Of a stretch of 64,000 nt of DNA, positions 52,995 to 61,575 are shown piece by piece. The stretch is taken from NCBI RefSeq assembly GCF_943913045.1, contig NZ_CALTVH010000001.1:248001-312000 (forward strand), written 5' to 3'. This DNA is from an uncultured Ezakiella sp. (lineage in GTDB: Bacteria; Bacillota; Clostridia; Tissierellales; Peptoniphilaceae). Position numbers and translations under genes: made by a program. Positions within the stretch are counted from its first letter, which is position 1. Each line of letters begins with the position of its first letter. The notes beneath the pieces are model-generated. The model worked only from the letters and a program-made list of their open reading frames with translations, did no database searches and was not told the DNA's origin.

Positions 52995-54032
52995 TTATAG
53001 GCCAGATAAAACTTCTGTCCAAATCCTATCATATAGCTCAATGACTTCTGTCGGATCTGTGAAGACTTCAGTGTTCTTTAGATCTTCTTCTGGCGGATAT
53101 AGGGCTGGATTATTTTTGATTTCTTCAGAAAGCATCTTCTTTGCCTCTGATGAAATTGTTGAGTATTGAAGGTATTCTGCATTTCTCGCTTGAATATCAG
53201 GTCTTAATAAGAAGTTGATAAACTCATAGGCAAGGTCTGGATTTTGTGAGTTCTTTGGAATTGCCATCAAGTCTATCCATAGATTAGTCCCCTCTTTTGG
53301 TAGAGAGTATTTAAAATTATCATTTAGTGACATTATAACTCCAGCATCACCAGAGTATACAACGCCGATGTTAGCATCTTCTGCAACCAAGATATCTTTT
53401 ATCTCATCGCCCAGGTAGCCATAAATCAATGGCTTTTGCTTAATAAGTTCTAACTTTGCTGCTTCAAGTTCATCAGGGTTTTGGGTGTTCATACTATATC
53501 CAAGTTTTTTTAATGCAACCATCAAAACGTCTCTTTGAGAATAATAAAGGACAACATCTCTTTCATATTTTTCGTTCCATAGGTCAGCCCATTCATCAAT
53601 TCCTTCAGGATATTTTTCAGCATTATAGACTATGCCAACAGTTCCTGCCATGTAGGGAAGCGAGAAATCATTATTTAGATCAAAGTCTCTATTCAAATAA
53701 TAGTCATCGATATATTTATAATTTTCAATTTTTTCCTTATCAAGCTTTTCTACTAGGTCATGGCTTGCAAGGCGTTCAAGCATATAGTCTGATGGAAAAA
53801 TTACATCATAAGCCTGCTTGGATGTTTTAATCTTTACAAAAAGGTCTTCGTTTGAAGCATATTCTTCATAAATAACTTTGCATTCAAATTCTTCCTCAAA
53901 GTCTTTTATAACATCCATATCCATATAGTCTCCAACGTTGAAAACATAAAGTTTTTCTTTTGAAGACGAGCATCCACTAAGGACAAATAAAGTAAATAAT
54001 GTAATTAATATTACTTTTAATATTCTTTTCAA
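52995..54032 (-). CDS. potD: Polyamine ABC transporter substrate-binding lipoprotein (second copy)
   Basis: This 345-aa lipoprotein has a lipobox LSGC with C21. The mature part is a type II periplasmic-binding fold similar to PotD of spermidine/putrescine importers (NVGDYMD, FPSDYMLERL, GVVYSGDAGVIM). It is clearly a paralogue of the gene just upstream, sharing long identical stretches such as PSDYMLERL and GVVYSGDAG. The start is TTG after a run of seven G. It is the last gene of the pot operon. Confidence 0.9.
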   Translation of the reverse strand: MKRILKVILITLFTLFVLSGCSSSKEKLYVFNVGDYMDMDVIKDFEEEFECKVIYEEYASNEDLFVKIKTSKQAYDVIFPSDYMLERLASHDLVEKLDKEKIENYKYIDDYYLNRDFDLNNDFSLPYMAGTVGIVYNAEKYPEGIDEWADLWNEKYERDVVLYYSQRDVLMVALKKLGYSMNTQNPDELEAAKLELIKQKPLIYGYLGDEIKDILVAEDANIGVVYSGDAGVIMSLNDNFKYSLPKEGTNLWIDLMAIPKNSQNPDLAYEFINFLLRPDIQARNAEYLQYSTISSEAKKMLSEEIKNNPALYPPEEDLKNTEVFTDPTEVIELYDRIWTEVLSGL

Positions 54033-54058
54033 TTTACCCCCCCTTAATCAACGGCTTT

Positions 54059-55120
54059 TTATAAGCCAGATGTTATTTCTGTCCAAATTTGATCGTATAT
54101 CTTGTTGTACTTGCTCATATCCTTGTAAACTGTGAGTCTCTTTAGCTCATCTTCTGATGGATATAAGTCATAAGCTAAAATCTCTTTTGGCAACTTTTCT
54201 TTAACGCTATCAATAGGCGTGTTATACATAAGATATTCTGTATTTTTTAATGCATTTTCCTCTTGGAGCATAAAGTCAATAAATCTTTCTGCAATTTCCT
54301 TGTGCTCAGCATTTTTGGGAATTGCCATAAAGTCAATCGCCATATTCGAGCCTTCCTTTGGAATAAGGAATTTAAATTTGCTGTTTTGACTCATAATAAT
54401 ACCAGCATCACCAGAGTAAACAACGCCGATTCCAGCGTCTTCATTTACAAGTACATCCTTGATTTCGTCTCCAAGATAAGCGTAGTTAATTTCTTTTTGT
54501 TTCAAAAGTTCTGCCTCGGCTTCCTTCAACTCTGAAATATTATCAGTATTTATAGAATAGCCCAGCTTCTTTAATGCGATTGTCAATACGTCTCTTTGGG
54601 CATTGTAGAGAACCATATCCTTATCATATTTTTCATTCCATAAGTCTGCCCAAGCGTGGAGGCCCTCTGGATATTTTTCTGAATTATATATAATACCTAC
54701 TGTCTGCCAGAGATACGGCACACCATATTCTCCATTTGGATTACACTCTTGATTAATAAAGGTTGGATTTACGGTCTTTAGATTTTTAATGTTGTTTTTA
54801 TCAATCTTTTGTATTAAATCCTCTTTAATAAGTCGCTCAAGCATGTAATCTGATGGAATTATTATATCAATTTGTTCATTGGAATTTTTGAGTTTTACAA
54901 ACAAGTCTTCATTTGTAGCATATTCATTATAAATAACTCTTATGCCTTCTTGCTTTTGAAATTTTTCTATAAGTGCTGGGTCCATGTAGTCACCCCAGTT
55001 ATAAATTACCAATTCTTTTTCATCTTGACCTTGGTCTTGCTCTTGGCAAGCCAATAAAAATACAGAAGTAATTATAACTATAATCATTAAAATAATGTTA
55101 ATTCTTCTTAGCTTTTCCAA
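54059..55120 (-). CDS. potD: Polyamine ABC transporter substrate-binding lipoprotein (first copy)
   Basis: This 353-aa lipoprotein has LLAC with C25 as the lipidated Cys. The fold segments NWGDYMDP, PSDYMLERL and GDEIKDVLVNEDAGIGVVYSGDAG match PotD. The start codon is TTG at 55120, overlapping the potC end by 23 nt; the nearest GGAG is 13 nt upstream, longer than ideal. Two receptors in tandem suggest different polyamine preference or expression level. Confidence 0.9.
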   Translation of the reverse strand: MEKLRRINIILMIIVIITSVFLLACQEQDQGQDEKELVIYNWGDYMDPALIEKFQKQEGIRVIYNEYATNEDLFVKLKNSNEQIDIIIPSDYMLERLIKEDLIQKIDKNNIKNLKTVNPTFINQECNPNGEYGVPYLWQTVGIIYNSEKYPEGLHAWADLWNEKYDKDMVLYNAQRDVLTIALKKLGYSINTDNISELKEAEAELLKQKEINYAYLGDEIKDVLVNEDAGIGVVYSGDAGIIMSQNSKFKFLIPKEGSNMAIDFMAIPKNAEHKEIAERFIDFMLQEENALKNTEYLMYNTPIDSVKEKLPKEILAYDLYPSEDELKRLTVYKDMSKYNKIYDQIWTEITSGL

Positions 55121-55895
55121 GTTGGTTTTCTTTCTCCTTTTTATTTCTTAAATTTATAACCACTACAAGGGAAACCATAATGATAAACATAAGAGCTGAC
55201 AGGGCATTAATAACTGGATTAATTCCACGTCTAGCCATTGACCATACGGTTATAGAAATATTTTGAATTCCGTTGCCTGTAGTGAAAAAACTTACAACGA
55301 AATCATCAATTGATAAGGTAAATGCCATCAAGGCCCCACTCAAAATTCCCGGTTTTATTTCCGGCAAAAGTACTTTAAAAAAAGCCTGTCTCCTATTAGC
55401 ACCCAAGTCAAGGGCAGCCTCGTATAGATTAGGATCCATACTATAAAGCCTTGGCATTACATTAAATAGCACATAAGGAGTTAGAAAAGCAACATGGCTA
55501 AGGATAATGGTAACATATCCAAATCTAATCCTTAAAAAATTATAAAGTGCAACTAAACTTACTGCTATAACTATATCAGGATTTAATATGGGCAGATAGT
55601 TTATATCTAGCATTATGCTCTTAAATTTCCCCTTTGAGCTATATAATCCTATCGCTCCGATTGTTCCAATTACAGTTGAAATTGCAGTTGAAACAAGACC
55701 TATAAAAAAAGTATTGTAAAAACTCATCAGCACTTGCCTATTTTGGAACAGTTCCTTGTACCATCTAAGGCTAAATCCACCCCATACTACACGGGACTTG
55801 GTGGCATTAAACGAGTATACAATAAGGACAATAATTGGCATATAAAAAAAGAAATAGATTAGGTAGGTATAAAATTTCTTTAAAAAGTTCTTCAT
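55098..55895 (-). CDS. potC: Polyamine ABC transporter permease PotC
   Basis: This 265-aa permease has six membrane segments and the EAA loop YEAALDLGANRRQAFFKVLLPEIKPG (about 157-182), which contacts PotA. YSFNATKSRVVWGGFSLRWY near the N-terminus is typical of PotC. Its start overlaps the potB stop (TAATG), supporting equal production of the two permeases. Confidence 0.93.
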   Translation of the reverse strand: MKNFLKKFYTYLIYFFFYMPIIVLIVYSFNATKSRVVWGGFSLRWYKELFQNRQVLMSFYNTFFIGLVSTAISTVIGTIGAIGLYSSKGKFKSIMLDINYLPILNPDIVIAVSLVALYNFLRIRFGYVTIILSHVAFLTPYVLFNVMPRLYSMDPNLYEAALDLGANRRQAFFKVLLPEIKPGILSGALMAFTLSIDDFVVSFFTTGNGIQNISITVWSMARRGINPVINALSALMFIIMVSLVVVINLRNKKEKENQLGKAKKN

Positions 55896-56719
55896 TAGAT
55901 TATACCTCCTTCAAGTTTGTTTTCATTTTTCTTATTATCTGATAGCCTGATCAAAATCCAGATAATAATCATAAGCACAATACTTATAGCCGAACCAAAG
56001 TTCCAGTCTCCTGTAAATCTGAATTGTTGTTCAATGATATTACCAATCAAGTTAAAGTTATTACCACCTAGTAATTGAGATATAACAAAGGTTGAAACTG
56101 CAGGTATAAATGTCATAGTTATCCCTGTCAAAACTCCACTTTTGGTCAATGGAAGAATAACTTTTTTAAATACCTGCCTCTTGCTTGCGCCCAGGTCATA
56201 GCCTGCTTCTATTAATGAAGGGTCTAGTTTGGTAATAGCTGTAAAAATAGGCAGAATCATAAAAGGCAAAAAATTATATATCATACCAATCATAATTGCA
56301 AAGTCATTATACATTAGCTCCATCTTTGCAAGACCGATACTTTCCAAAAATTTATTTATTATTCCATTTCTACCCAGTAGGGTTATCCAAGCATAGGTCC
56401 TTAGCAAAAAGTTCATCCACATTGGAATCATTACAAATAAAATATAATTTTCCCTGTTAGGTGACTCAGCTATAAAATATGAAAATGGGTAGCCAATTAT
56501 CAAGCAAATTAGAGTCGAATAAAAAGCGAGTTTCAAGCTCCTCCAAAGAATATTTAAATAAATTGGTTCAAAAAATCTCTTAAAGTTAGCAAGCGAAAAG
56601 CTCGTTACCCCATTATCTGTAACTGTAAAGCCCAAATATAAAATTAAAATTACAGGTATTACTATAAAGAGCATTGACCAAAGAGTATAAAGAATCTTAT
56701 TTACGTTTAGTCTTCTCAT
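55895..56719 (-). CDS. potB: Polyamine ABC transporter permease PotB
   Basis: This 274-aa permease has six membrane segments and the EAA loop IEAGYDLGASKRQVFKKVILPLTKSG (about 169-194), followed by IPAVSTFVISQLLGG, a PotB hallmark. It lies 2 nt downstream of potA and forms the heterodimeric channel with PotC. Confidence 0.93.
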   Translation of the reverse strand: MRRLNVNKILYTLWSMLFIVIPVILILYLGFTVTDNGVTSFSLANFKRFFEPIYLNILWRSLKLAFYSTLICLIIGYPFSYFIAESPNRENYILFVMIPMWMNFLLRTYAWITLLGRNGIINKFLESIGLAKMELMYNDFAIMIGMIYNFLPFMILPIFTAITKLDPSLIEAGYDLGASKRQVFKKVILPLTKSGVLTGITMTFIPAVSTFVISQLLGGNNFNLIGNIIEQQFRFTGDWNFGSAISIVLMIIIWILIRLSDNKKNENKLEGGII

Positions 56720-56721
56720 CG

Positions 56722-57756
56722 CTACTTCCTCATAACATGGATATTTTCTGGTTCAACATCTAGCCAAACTGTAGAGTCTTCACTGCTTGATAAGGTAGAT
56801 TTGACCTTCCAAATTTCACCATTAACATTTACGAGTATTTCATAGTGGACGCCCTTGAAAATTTCGTTTTCAACAACGCCTTTAATCTTGCCATTGTCAG
56901 TTTTTGAAATAATAATATCTTCTGGACGAAGGACGACATCAACTTTTTCTCCTGGAGCAAAGCCCTTGTCTACGCATTTAAAAGCATGTCCAGCAAAGCT
57001 AACACTGTAGTCTCCATTATAAGTCGCTTCTAAAATATTACTTTCACCAATAAAGTCTGCAACAAAAGCATTGGCAGGCTCATTGTAAATATCTATAGGT
57101 TTGCCAAGTTGTTCAATTTTTCCGTCGTTCATAACAACGATACGATCACTCATGGACAAGGCTTCTTCTTGGTCATGGGTGACAAAAACAAAAGTGATGC
57201 CAAGCTCCCATTGCATATTAATAAGTTCAGTCTGCATACCTTTTCTTAATTTATTGTCAAGAGCTCCAAGAGGCTCGTCTAAAAGCAAGATTTTTGGCTC
57301 GTTGACCAAAGCTCTGGCTATAGCGATTCTTTGTTGTTGACCACCAGAAAGTGATGTAACAGCCCTTTTTTCATAACCAGATAAGTTTACTAGGTCAAGC
57401 ATTCTTGAAACTTTTTTCTTGATAGTTGCTTCATCAACTTTTTTTAGTCTCAAGCCAAAAGCTATATTCTCATAAACGTCTAAGTGTGGAAATAGAGCAT
57501 ACTTTTGGAAAACAGTATTTACTTTTCTTTCATTTGGTTTTAGGTGAGTTATGTCTCTACCTTCAAAAAGGATTTGACCAGAGTCTGGTTGAATAAATCC
57601 TCCAATCATACGCAGAGTTGTGGTCTTACCACAACCTGAAGGCCCTAAGAGAGTAATAAACTCCCTTTCCTTGATGTCTAAATTTAAATCATCCAATACG
57701 ATTTGTCCATCGTATTCCTTATGAATATTTTGTAAACTTAAAAAATTTTCAGACAT
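56722..57756 (-). CDS. potA: Polyamine ABC transporter ATPase PotA
   Basis: About 344 aa. The ATPase domain has Walker A GPSGCGKTT, Q-loop with FQKYALFPHLDVYENIAFGL, signature LSGGQQQR, Walker B LLLDEPLGALD and H-loop VTHDQEEA, followed by a C-terminal TOBE regulatory domain. I start at ATG 57756 (MSENFLSLQ), with GGAAGTGA just upstream. The frame stays open to 57858 but has no ribosome-binding site there and crosses the promoter region. It heads potABCDD. Confidence 0.94.
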   Translation of the reverse strand: MSENFLSLQNIHKEYDGQIVLDDLNLDIKEREFITLLGPSGCGKTTTLRMIGGFIQPDSGQILFEGRDITHLKPNERKVNTVFQKYALFPHLDVYENIAFGLRLKKVDEATIKKKVSRMLDLVNLSGYEKRAVTSLSGGQQQRIAIARALVNEPKILLLDEPLGALDNKLRKGMQTELINMQWELGITFVFVTHDQEEALSMSDRIVVMNDGKIEQLGKPIDIYNEPANAFVADFIGESNILEATYNGDYSVSFAGHAFKCVDKGFAPGEKVDVVLRPEDIIISKTDNGKIKGVVENEIFKGVHYEILVNVNGEIWKVKSTLSSSEDSTVWLDVEPENIHVMRK

Positions 57757-57799
57757 TTTATCACTTCCTTTTTTTATAAGAATTAACATTAGAGTTTTA

Positions 57800-57805
57800 A
57801 TTATA
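57800..57805 (-). promoter_or_regulatory. -10 box of the pot operon
   Basis: TATAAT on the minus strand, 44 nt upstream of the potA ATG; the -35 region is weak. It lies in the 87-nt gap shared with the divergent CPDC redox gene. Confidence 0.45.
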
Positions 57806-57843
57806 AAGATATTTGGTATATAAACCCTAGGAGGTAGATATTG

Positions 57844-58137
57844 ATGGCAAAAATACAAAAGAAAGTTGTTTTTGGATCTTCCATGTGTCCAGATTGCGAC
57901 CCTTTCAAAGAAAAACTTGAAGAATCTGGCATAAGATTTTTATACATGGATATCACATCATCGCTAGGGTATTTAAAAAAGTTTTTGGCTGTAAGAGAAA
58001 ATTGCAAGGAATTTGATCCTATAATTGAATCTGGCAAAATCGGCATACCCTGCTTGGTTATCGGCGATAATGAAAGACTCATCTTTGACCAAGCTGAACT
58101 CGAAAATTTTATTGCCGACGAATTAGCCAAAAATTAA
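57844..58137 (+). CDS. Glutaredoxin-like CPDC thiol-redox protein
   Basis: This 97-aa thioredoxin-fold protein has the redox motif CPDC (about 15-18) and the cis-Pro region GKIGIPCLVI (about 64-73), with a third Cys after the cis-Pro. Small CPDC glutaredoxin-like proteins with this DITSSLxxLKxFL segment are frequent in anaerobic Firmicutes; their reductant and targets are not established. The start is ATG 57844 with AGGAGG 9 nt upstream; a TTG one codon earlier is possible. It is the only plus-strand gene in the last 28 kb. Confidence 0.85.
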   Translation: MAKIQKKVVFGSSMCPDCDPFKEKLEESGIRFLYMDITSSLGYLKKFLAVRENCKEFDPIIESGKIGIPCLVIGDNERLIFDQAELENFIADELAKN

Positions 58138-58143
58138 ATTCAT

Positions 58144-58164
58144 AGGCCCGAAAGGGTCTTTTTT
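58144..58164 (+). terminator. Terminator after the CPDC gene
   Basis: The stem AGGCCC/GGGTCT (one G-U) closed by a GAAA tetraloop is followed by TTTTTT, 6 nt past the stop codon. Confidence 0.88.
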
Positions 58165-58200
58165 ATTGCAAATAATCCTCTTTCCAGCAATCAATAAATT

Positions 58201-59358
58201 TTATTTAATTAAGTGTTCTTCCCTACTCCTATAAACTTCATCCTCCAGACTAGCAAAATCAATCTTCGCTTCCTCTGCCAAAACTTGGTCTAAAGTTGGA
58301 TTTGTCTTTGGATGCTTGGCAACAAAAACCGTACAACAATCCTCGTATGGAAGAATTGAAGTTTCATAGGTTCCATAGTTTCTGGCTAATTCCACTATTT
58401 CATTTTTGTCAAAACATATAAGTGGCCTGAGTATCATCAAATCAGTAACTGGATCTACGACGCTCATGCCAGATAAGGTTTGGCTGGCCACTTGTCCCAA
58501 GTTTTCGCCCGTTACAAGCGCAGACCTGTCCAAGTCTTTACATAATCTTGTAGCGAGTCTAATCATTGACCTGCGTTGCAAAATTGTAGTAAATCTAATA
58601 TCACAATTCTTGGTTATTTCCTCTTGAATCTTAACTAAATTAAAAGAAAACAACATAGCATGCGGTTGATATTTTGAAGATAGAATTGCTAGATCTTTTG
58701 TCTTGTCAAAAGATTTTGTACTTGTAAATGGATAAGAGTGGAAATGTATAAAATCACAAGAAAGTCCTCGCTTCATCGCAAGTATTGATGCAACTGGAGA
58801 ATCTATGCCACCTGACAATAGCGATAAGGCTCTTCCATTTGAACCTACAGGCATACCACCCATAGCTTTTATTCGGTTGCCAGATACGAAGGCGCTCTTT
58901 CTGATATCCACCCTAATAATTATATCCGGATTATTCACATCTACTTTTAAATCCTTATAATGCTTTAGAATATGGCCTCCAACTAGTCTGGAAATTTCAG
59001 GACTCTTTAGAGGGAATTTTTTATCCGCCCTTTTACTTTCGACTTTAAAAGTCCTAACATTCGAGTTGGCTCTTTCATAATCCATAGCAGCGATGGCCGT
59101 TTGATAAATCAAATCCATATCTTGGTCAGTTTCAAACTGCAAGGAGATATAGCTGATACCAAAAACTGGCTTTAAAAGCTCAATGGCTTTTTCATATTCT
59201 TCTGTGTATATATAAATCTTAGATTGGTCTTTTTTTAGTGAAATATCCAAATCCTTCAAAGCTGTTTTGATGTTTTTTATTAGAACATTTTCAAAGTATG
59301 GCCTGTTTTCTTTTTTTAAAGCAATCTCGCCATAACTTAAAGATATGCATTTTTTCAT
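58201..59358 (-). CDS. thiI: tRNA 4-thiouridine synthase ThiI
   Basis: This 385-aa protein transfers sulfur to U8 of tRNAs and may also serve thiamine synthesis. It has an N-terminal ferredoxin-like and THUMP region (1-165), then the PP-loop ATPase SLLSGGIDSPVAS (about 180-192). It ends without the rhodanese domain of E. coli ThiI, as usual in Firmicutes. It overlaps the cysteine desulfurase gene by 4 nt; the pair forms a self-contained sulfur relay. Confidence 0.95.
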   Translation of the reverse strand: MKKCISLSYGEIALKKENRPYFENVLIKNIKTALKDLDISLKKDQSKIYIYTEEYEKAIELLKPVFGISYISLQFETDQDMDLIYQTAIAAMDYERANSNVRTFKVESKRADKKFPLKSPEISRLVGGHILKHYKDLKVDVNNPDIIIRVDIRKSAFVSGNRIKAMGGMPVGSNGRALSLLSGGIDSPVASILAMKRGLSCDFIHFHSYPFTSTKSFDKTKDLAILSSKYQPHAMLFSFNLVKIQEEITKNCDIRFTTILQRRSMIRLATRLCKDLDRSALVTGENLGQVASQTLSGMSVVDPVTDLMILRPLICFDKNEIVELARNYGTYETSILPYEDCCTVFVAKHPKTNPTLDQVLAEEAKIDFASLEDEVYRSREEHLIK

Positions 59359-60476
59359 AATATTAATCTCATCCTTTCAACAGCTTCTTTTATTTTTTCA
59401 CATGCAAAATCCACCTCTTCAAGAGTATTGTAATCAGAGAATGAAAACCTTAGCGCTCCTCTAATATCTTCGTCCGATAGACCCAGAGCTAGCAGTGTCC
59501 TAGATTTTTTATGGCCATTCTTGCTACAAGCAGAACTTGTATTTACATATATTTCAAATTCTTCGAGCATATGAACCAAGACCTCAGCCTTCACACCCTT
59601 GAAGCTGATATTTAAAATATTAGGGACAGAATTTTCTGGTGAATTTATTCTTACTCCTGGAAAATCCTTTAAATTATCTACAAATCTTTGCTTTAAAGAC
59701 CCAACATAGAGAGTGTTCTTTTGTAGATTATTTATAGCATCAGCAAGAGCTGCTTCAAGTGCAAATATGCCGCCAACATTTTCTGTTCCAGACCTCATAG
59801 AAGACTCTTGTCCTCCGCCTAAAATTTGCGGATGAATATGTGTGTCCTTTACATACAAGAGCCCAGTCCCCTTTAGTCCATGGAATTTATGAGCGCTCAA
59901 GGTAAAGCCATCACAATTGAGCTCATTTAAGTCCACCTCTGTCTTGCCGACAGCTTGGACCCCATCTACAAAAAATTTAATATTAGGATTGACATTTTTA
60001 ATTAACCTGGAAACCTCTTCGACAGGATTTATAGCTCCAATTTCGTTATTTACAAACATAATTGCAAGTAATTTTGTGTTATCCTTAATGGCTGATCTGA
60101 CATCCTCTGGATCTATAATTCCATTTTTTGCCTTTAGATAAGTAACTTCGCCACCTTCATTTTCAAAAAGCTTAGCTGACTCATATACAGCCGAGTGCTC
60201 GTATTCAGAAATAATTAGATGATCACCTTTCTTTAATAGGCCTTTAAAAAATAAGTTTATAGACTCAGTGGCTGATGACGTAAAATATATTTCACCTTTT
60301 TTAATATTAAGTAAGTTTTTAATATTGTCCCTGGATTTTTTTAACTCAAAGAAAACCTCTTCGCCAAAGCTATGCAAGGCCGAAGGGTTTGCCCAGTATT
60401 TATTACAAGATTTTAAAAATGCATCCACAGCATTCTTCGATGGCTTTGTGGTTGCAGCGTTGTCAAAATAAATCAT
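59355..60476 (-). CDS. Cysteine desulfurase (NifS/IscS family, ThiI partner)
   Basis: This 373-aa PLP enzyme converts cysteine to alanine, leaving a persulfide. The PLP Lys is in LSAHKFHGLKGTG (about residue 198), and the catalytic Cys is in NTSSACSKNG on the mobile loop (about 322). YFDNAATT opens the protein. Its adjacency to thiI matches the B. subtilis NifZ-ThiI arrangement for tRNA thiolation rather than a general Fe-S operon. It has its own promoter. Confidence 0.93.
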   Translation of the reverse strand: MIYFDNAATTKPSKNAVDAFLKSCNKYWANPSALHSFGEEVFFELKKSRDNIKNLLNIKKGEIYFTSSATESINLFFKGLLKKGDHLIISEYEHSAVYESAKLFENEGGEVTYLKAKNGIIDPEDVRSAIKDNTKLLAIMFVNNEIGAINPVEEVSRLIKNVNPNIKFFVDGVQAVGKTEVDLNELNCDGFTLSAHKFHGLKGTGLLYVKDTHIHPQILGGGQESSMRSGTENVGGIFALEAALADAINNLQKNTLYVGSLKQRFVDNLKDFPGVRINSPENSVPNILNISFKGVKAEVLVHMLEEFEIYVNTSSACSKNGHKKSRTLLALGLSDEDIRGALRFSFSDYNTLEEVDFACEKIKEAVERMRLIL

Positions 60477-60501
60477 ATTTCACATCCTTTACACAAGATA
60501 T

Positions 60502-60531
60502 ATAATAACACAAAAAGTCTTTGAAATTCAA
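60502..60531 (-). promoter_or_regulatory. Promoter of the cysteine desulfurase-thiI unit
   Basis: TTGAAT (60531-60526), 18 nt, TATTAT (60507-60502) on the minus strand, followed by AAAGGATG before the ATG at 60476. Confidence 0.65.
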
Positions 60532-60558
60532 TTGTTTTTATTGTTTTTTATGTTAAAT

Positions 60559-61575
60559 TTATAATTTTAAATCACCTTCTTTTATCCAGCCAATACTCTT
60601 AAGCAAATTGCAAAGTAAAATCGATATTATAGCTGGTAAAATAATATGGACAAGAGCAATTGATAAATATATTTTACTTGGCATAACTCCATCGGCAGTC
60701 ATGGATGTTATCGTTCCGATTTGTCCAACTAAACCAGATGTTCCCATACCCGACCCAATCGGTATGTTAGTCATTTTAAAAACAACAGATGATATTGGTC
60801 CAGTAATTGCAGCAGCTACTGTTGGGGGAATCCATATCTTCCAGTTCTTAATAATGTTTGGAATTTGAAGCATTGAAGTTCCAAGCCCTTGGCTAATTAA
60901 ACCGCCAATTCCATTTTCTTTATAACTCATAACTGCAAACCCGATCATCTGTGCAGAGCAACCTGCTGTTGCAGCACCACCAGCAAGGCCGTATAAGCCA
61001 ATCATCATGCATAAGGCAGCTGAGCTTATAGGAAGTGTTAATGCCATGCCAACAATTACTGATACGACTATGCCCATAAAAAATGGTCTCATTTCTGTAG
61101 CTAGCATTACAAGTTCGCCAAGTTTGATCATTACCTTTGAAAGTATTGGTCCAATTGTAATTGCAGCAAGGGTGCCCATTAGTATTGTACATATTGGTGT
61201 GATCAAGATATCAACTTTTGTTTCACCTGCTACAAGCTTGCCAATTTCAATTGCAATTATTCCTGCAAACCATGCGCCAACTGCACCACCCATTTCATTA
61301 CCTATATAGCCAGTTATTATAGAAGAATAAATTACTAGGGCAGGCGCCTTCAAGGCATGGGCAACTGCGACAGCAATTGCGGGTCCTGTCATTAATTTAG
61401 CCGCATCCCAAATAGTCGTTGATAGGATTTCAATGTTAAATTGCGTGCCTATAGTGTTTAGTATTGTTCCCACTAAAAGCGAACAAAATAAACCCATGGC
61501 CATAGCACTTAATGTATCTATAAAATATATTTTGGCAGAAATATTAACGCCCTTTTTCTTTAAAAACTTACTCAT
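60559..61575 (-). CDS. Orphan PTS IIC-like membrane protein
   Basis: This 338-aa polytopic protein is rich in Gly and Ala, with around eight to ten hydrophobic segments. It resembles the PTS_EIIC_2 family, annotated as a PTS sugar IIC subunit (GGAVGAWFAGIIAIEIGKL, IPIGSGMGTSGLVGQIG). No IIA or IIB domain or gene is nearby, so it may not be a phosphotransferase transporter in the usual sense. Its start overlaps the rarA stop by 8 nt. Confidence 0.75.
   Translation of the reverse strand: MSKFLKKKGVNISAKIYFIDTLSAMAMGLFCSLLVGTILNTIGTQFNIEILSTTIWDAAKLMTGPAIAVAVAHALKAPALVIYSSIITGYIGNEMGGAVGAWFAGIIAIEIGKLVAGETKVDILITPICTILMGTLAAITIGPILSKVMIKLGELVMLATEMRPFFMGIVVSVIVGMALTLPISSAALCMMIGLYGLAGGAATAGCSAQMIGFAVMSYKENGIGGLISQGLGTSMLQIPNIIKNWKIWIPPTVAAAITGPISSVVFKMTNIPIGSGMGTSGLVGQIGTITSMTADGVMPSKIYLSIALVHIILPAIISILLCNLLKSIGWIKEGDLKL

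Noticed and set aside
57801..58130. 109-aa minus-strand frame antisense to the CPDC gene
   Set aside because: It is a shadow of the real thioredoxin-fold gene, is Ser-rich and low complexity, and has no ribosome-binding site.
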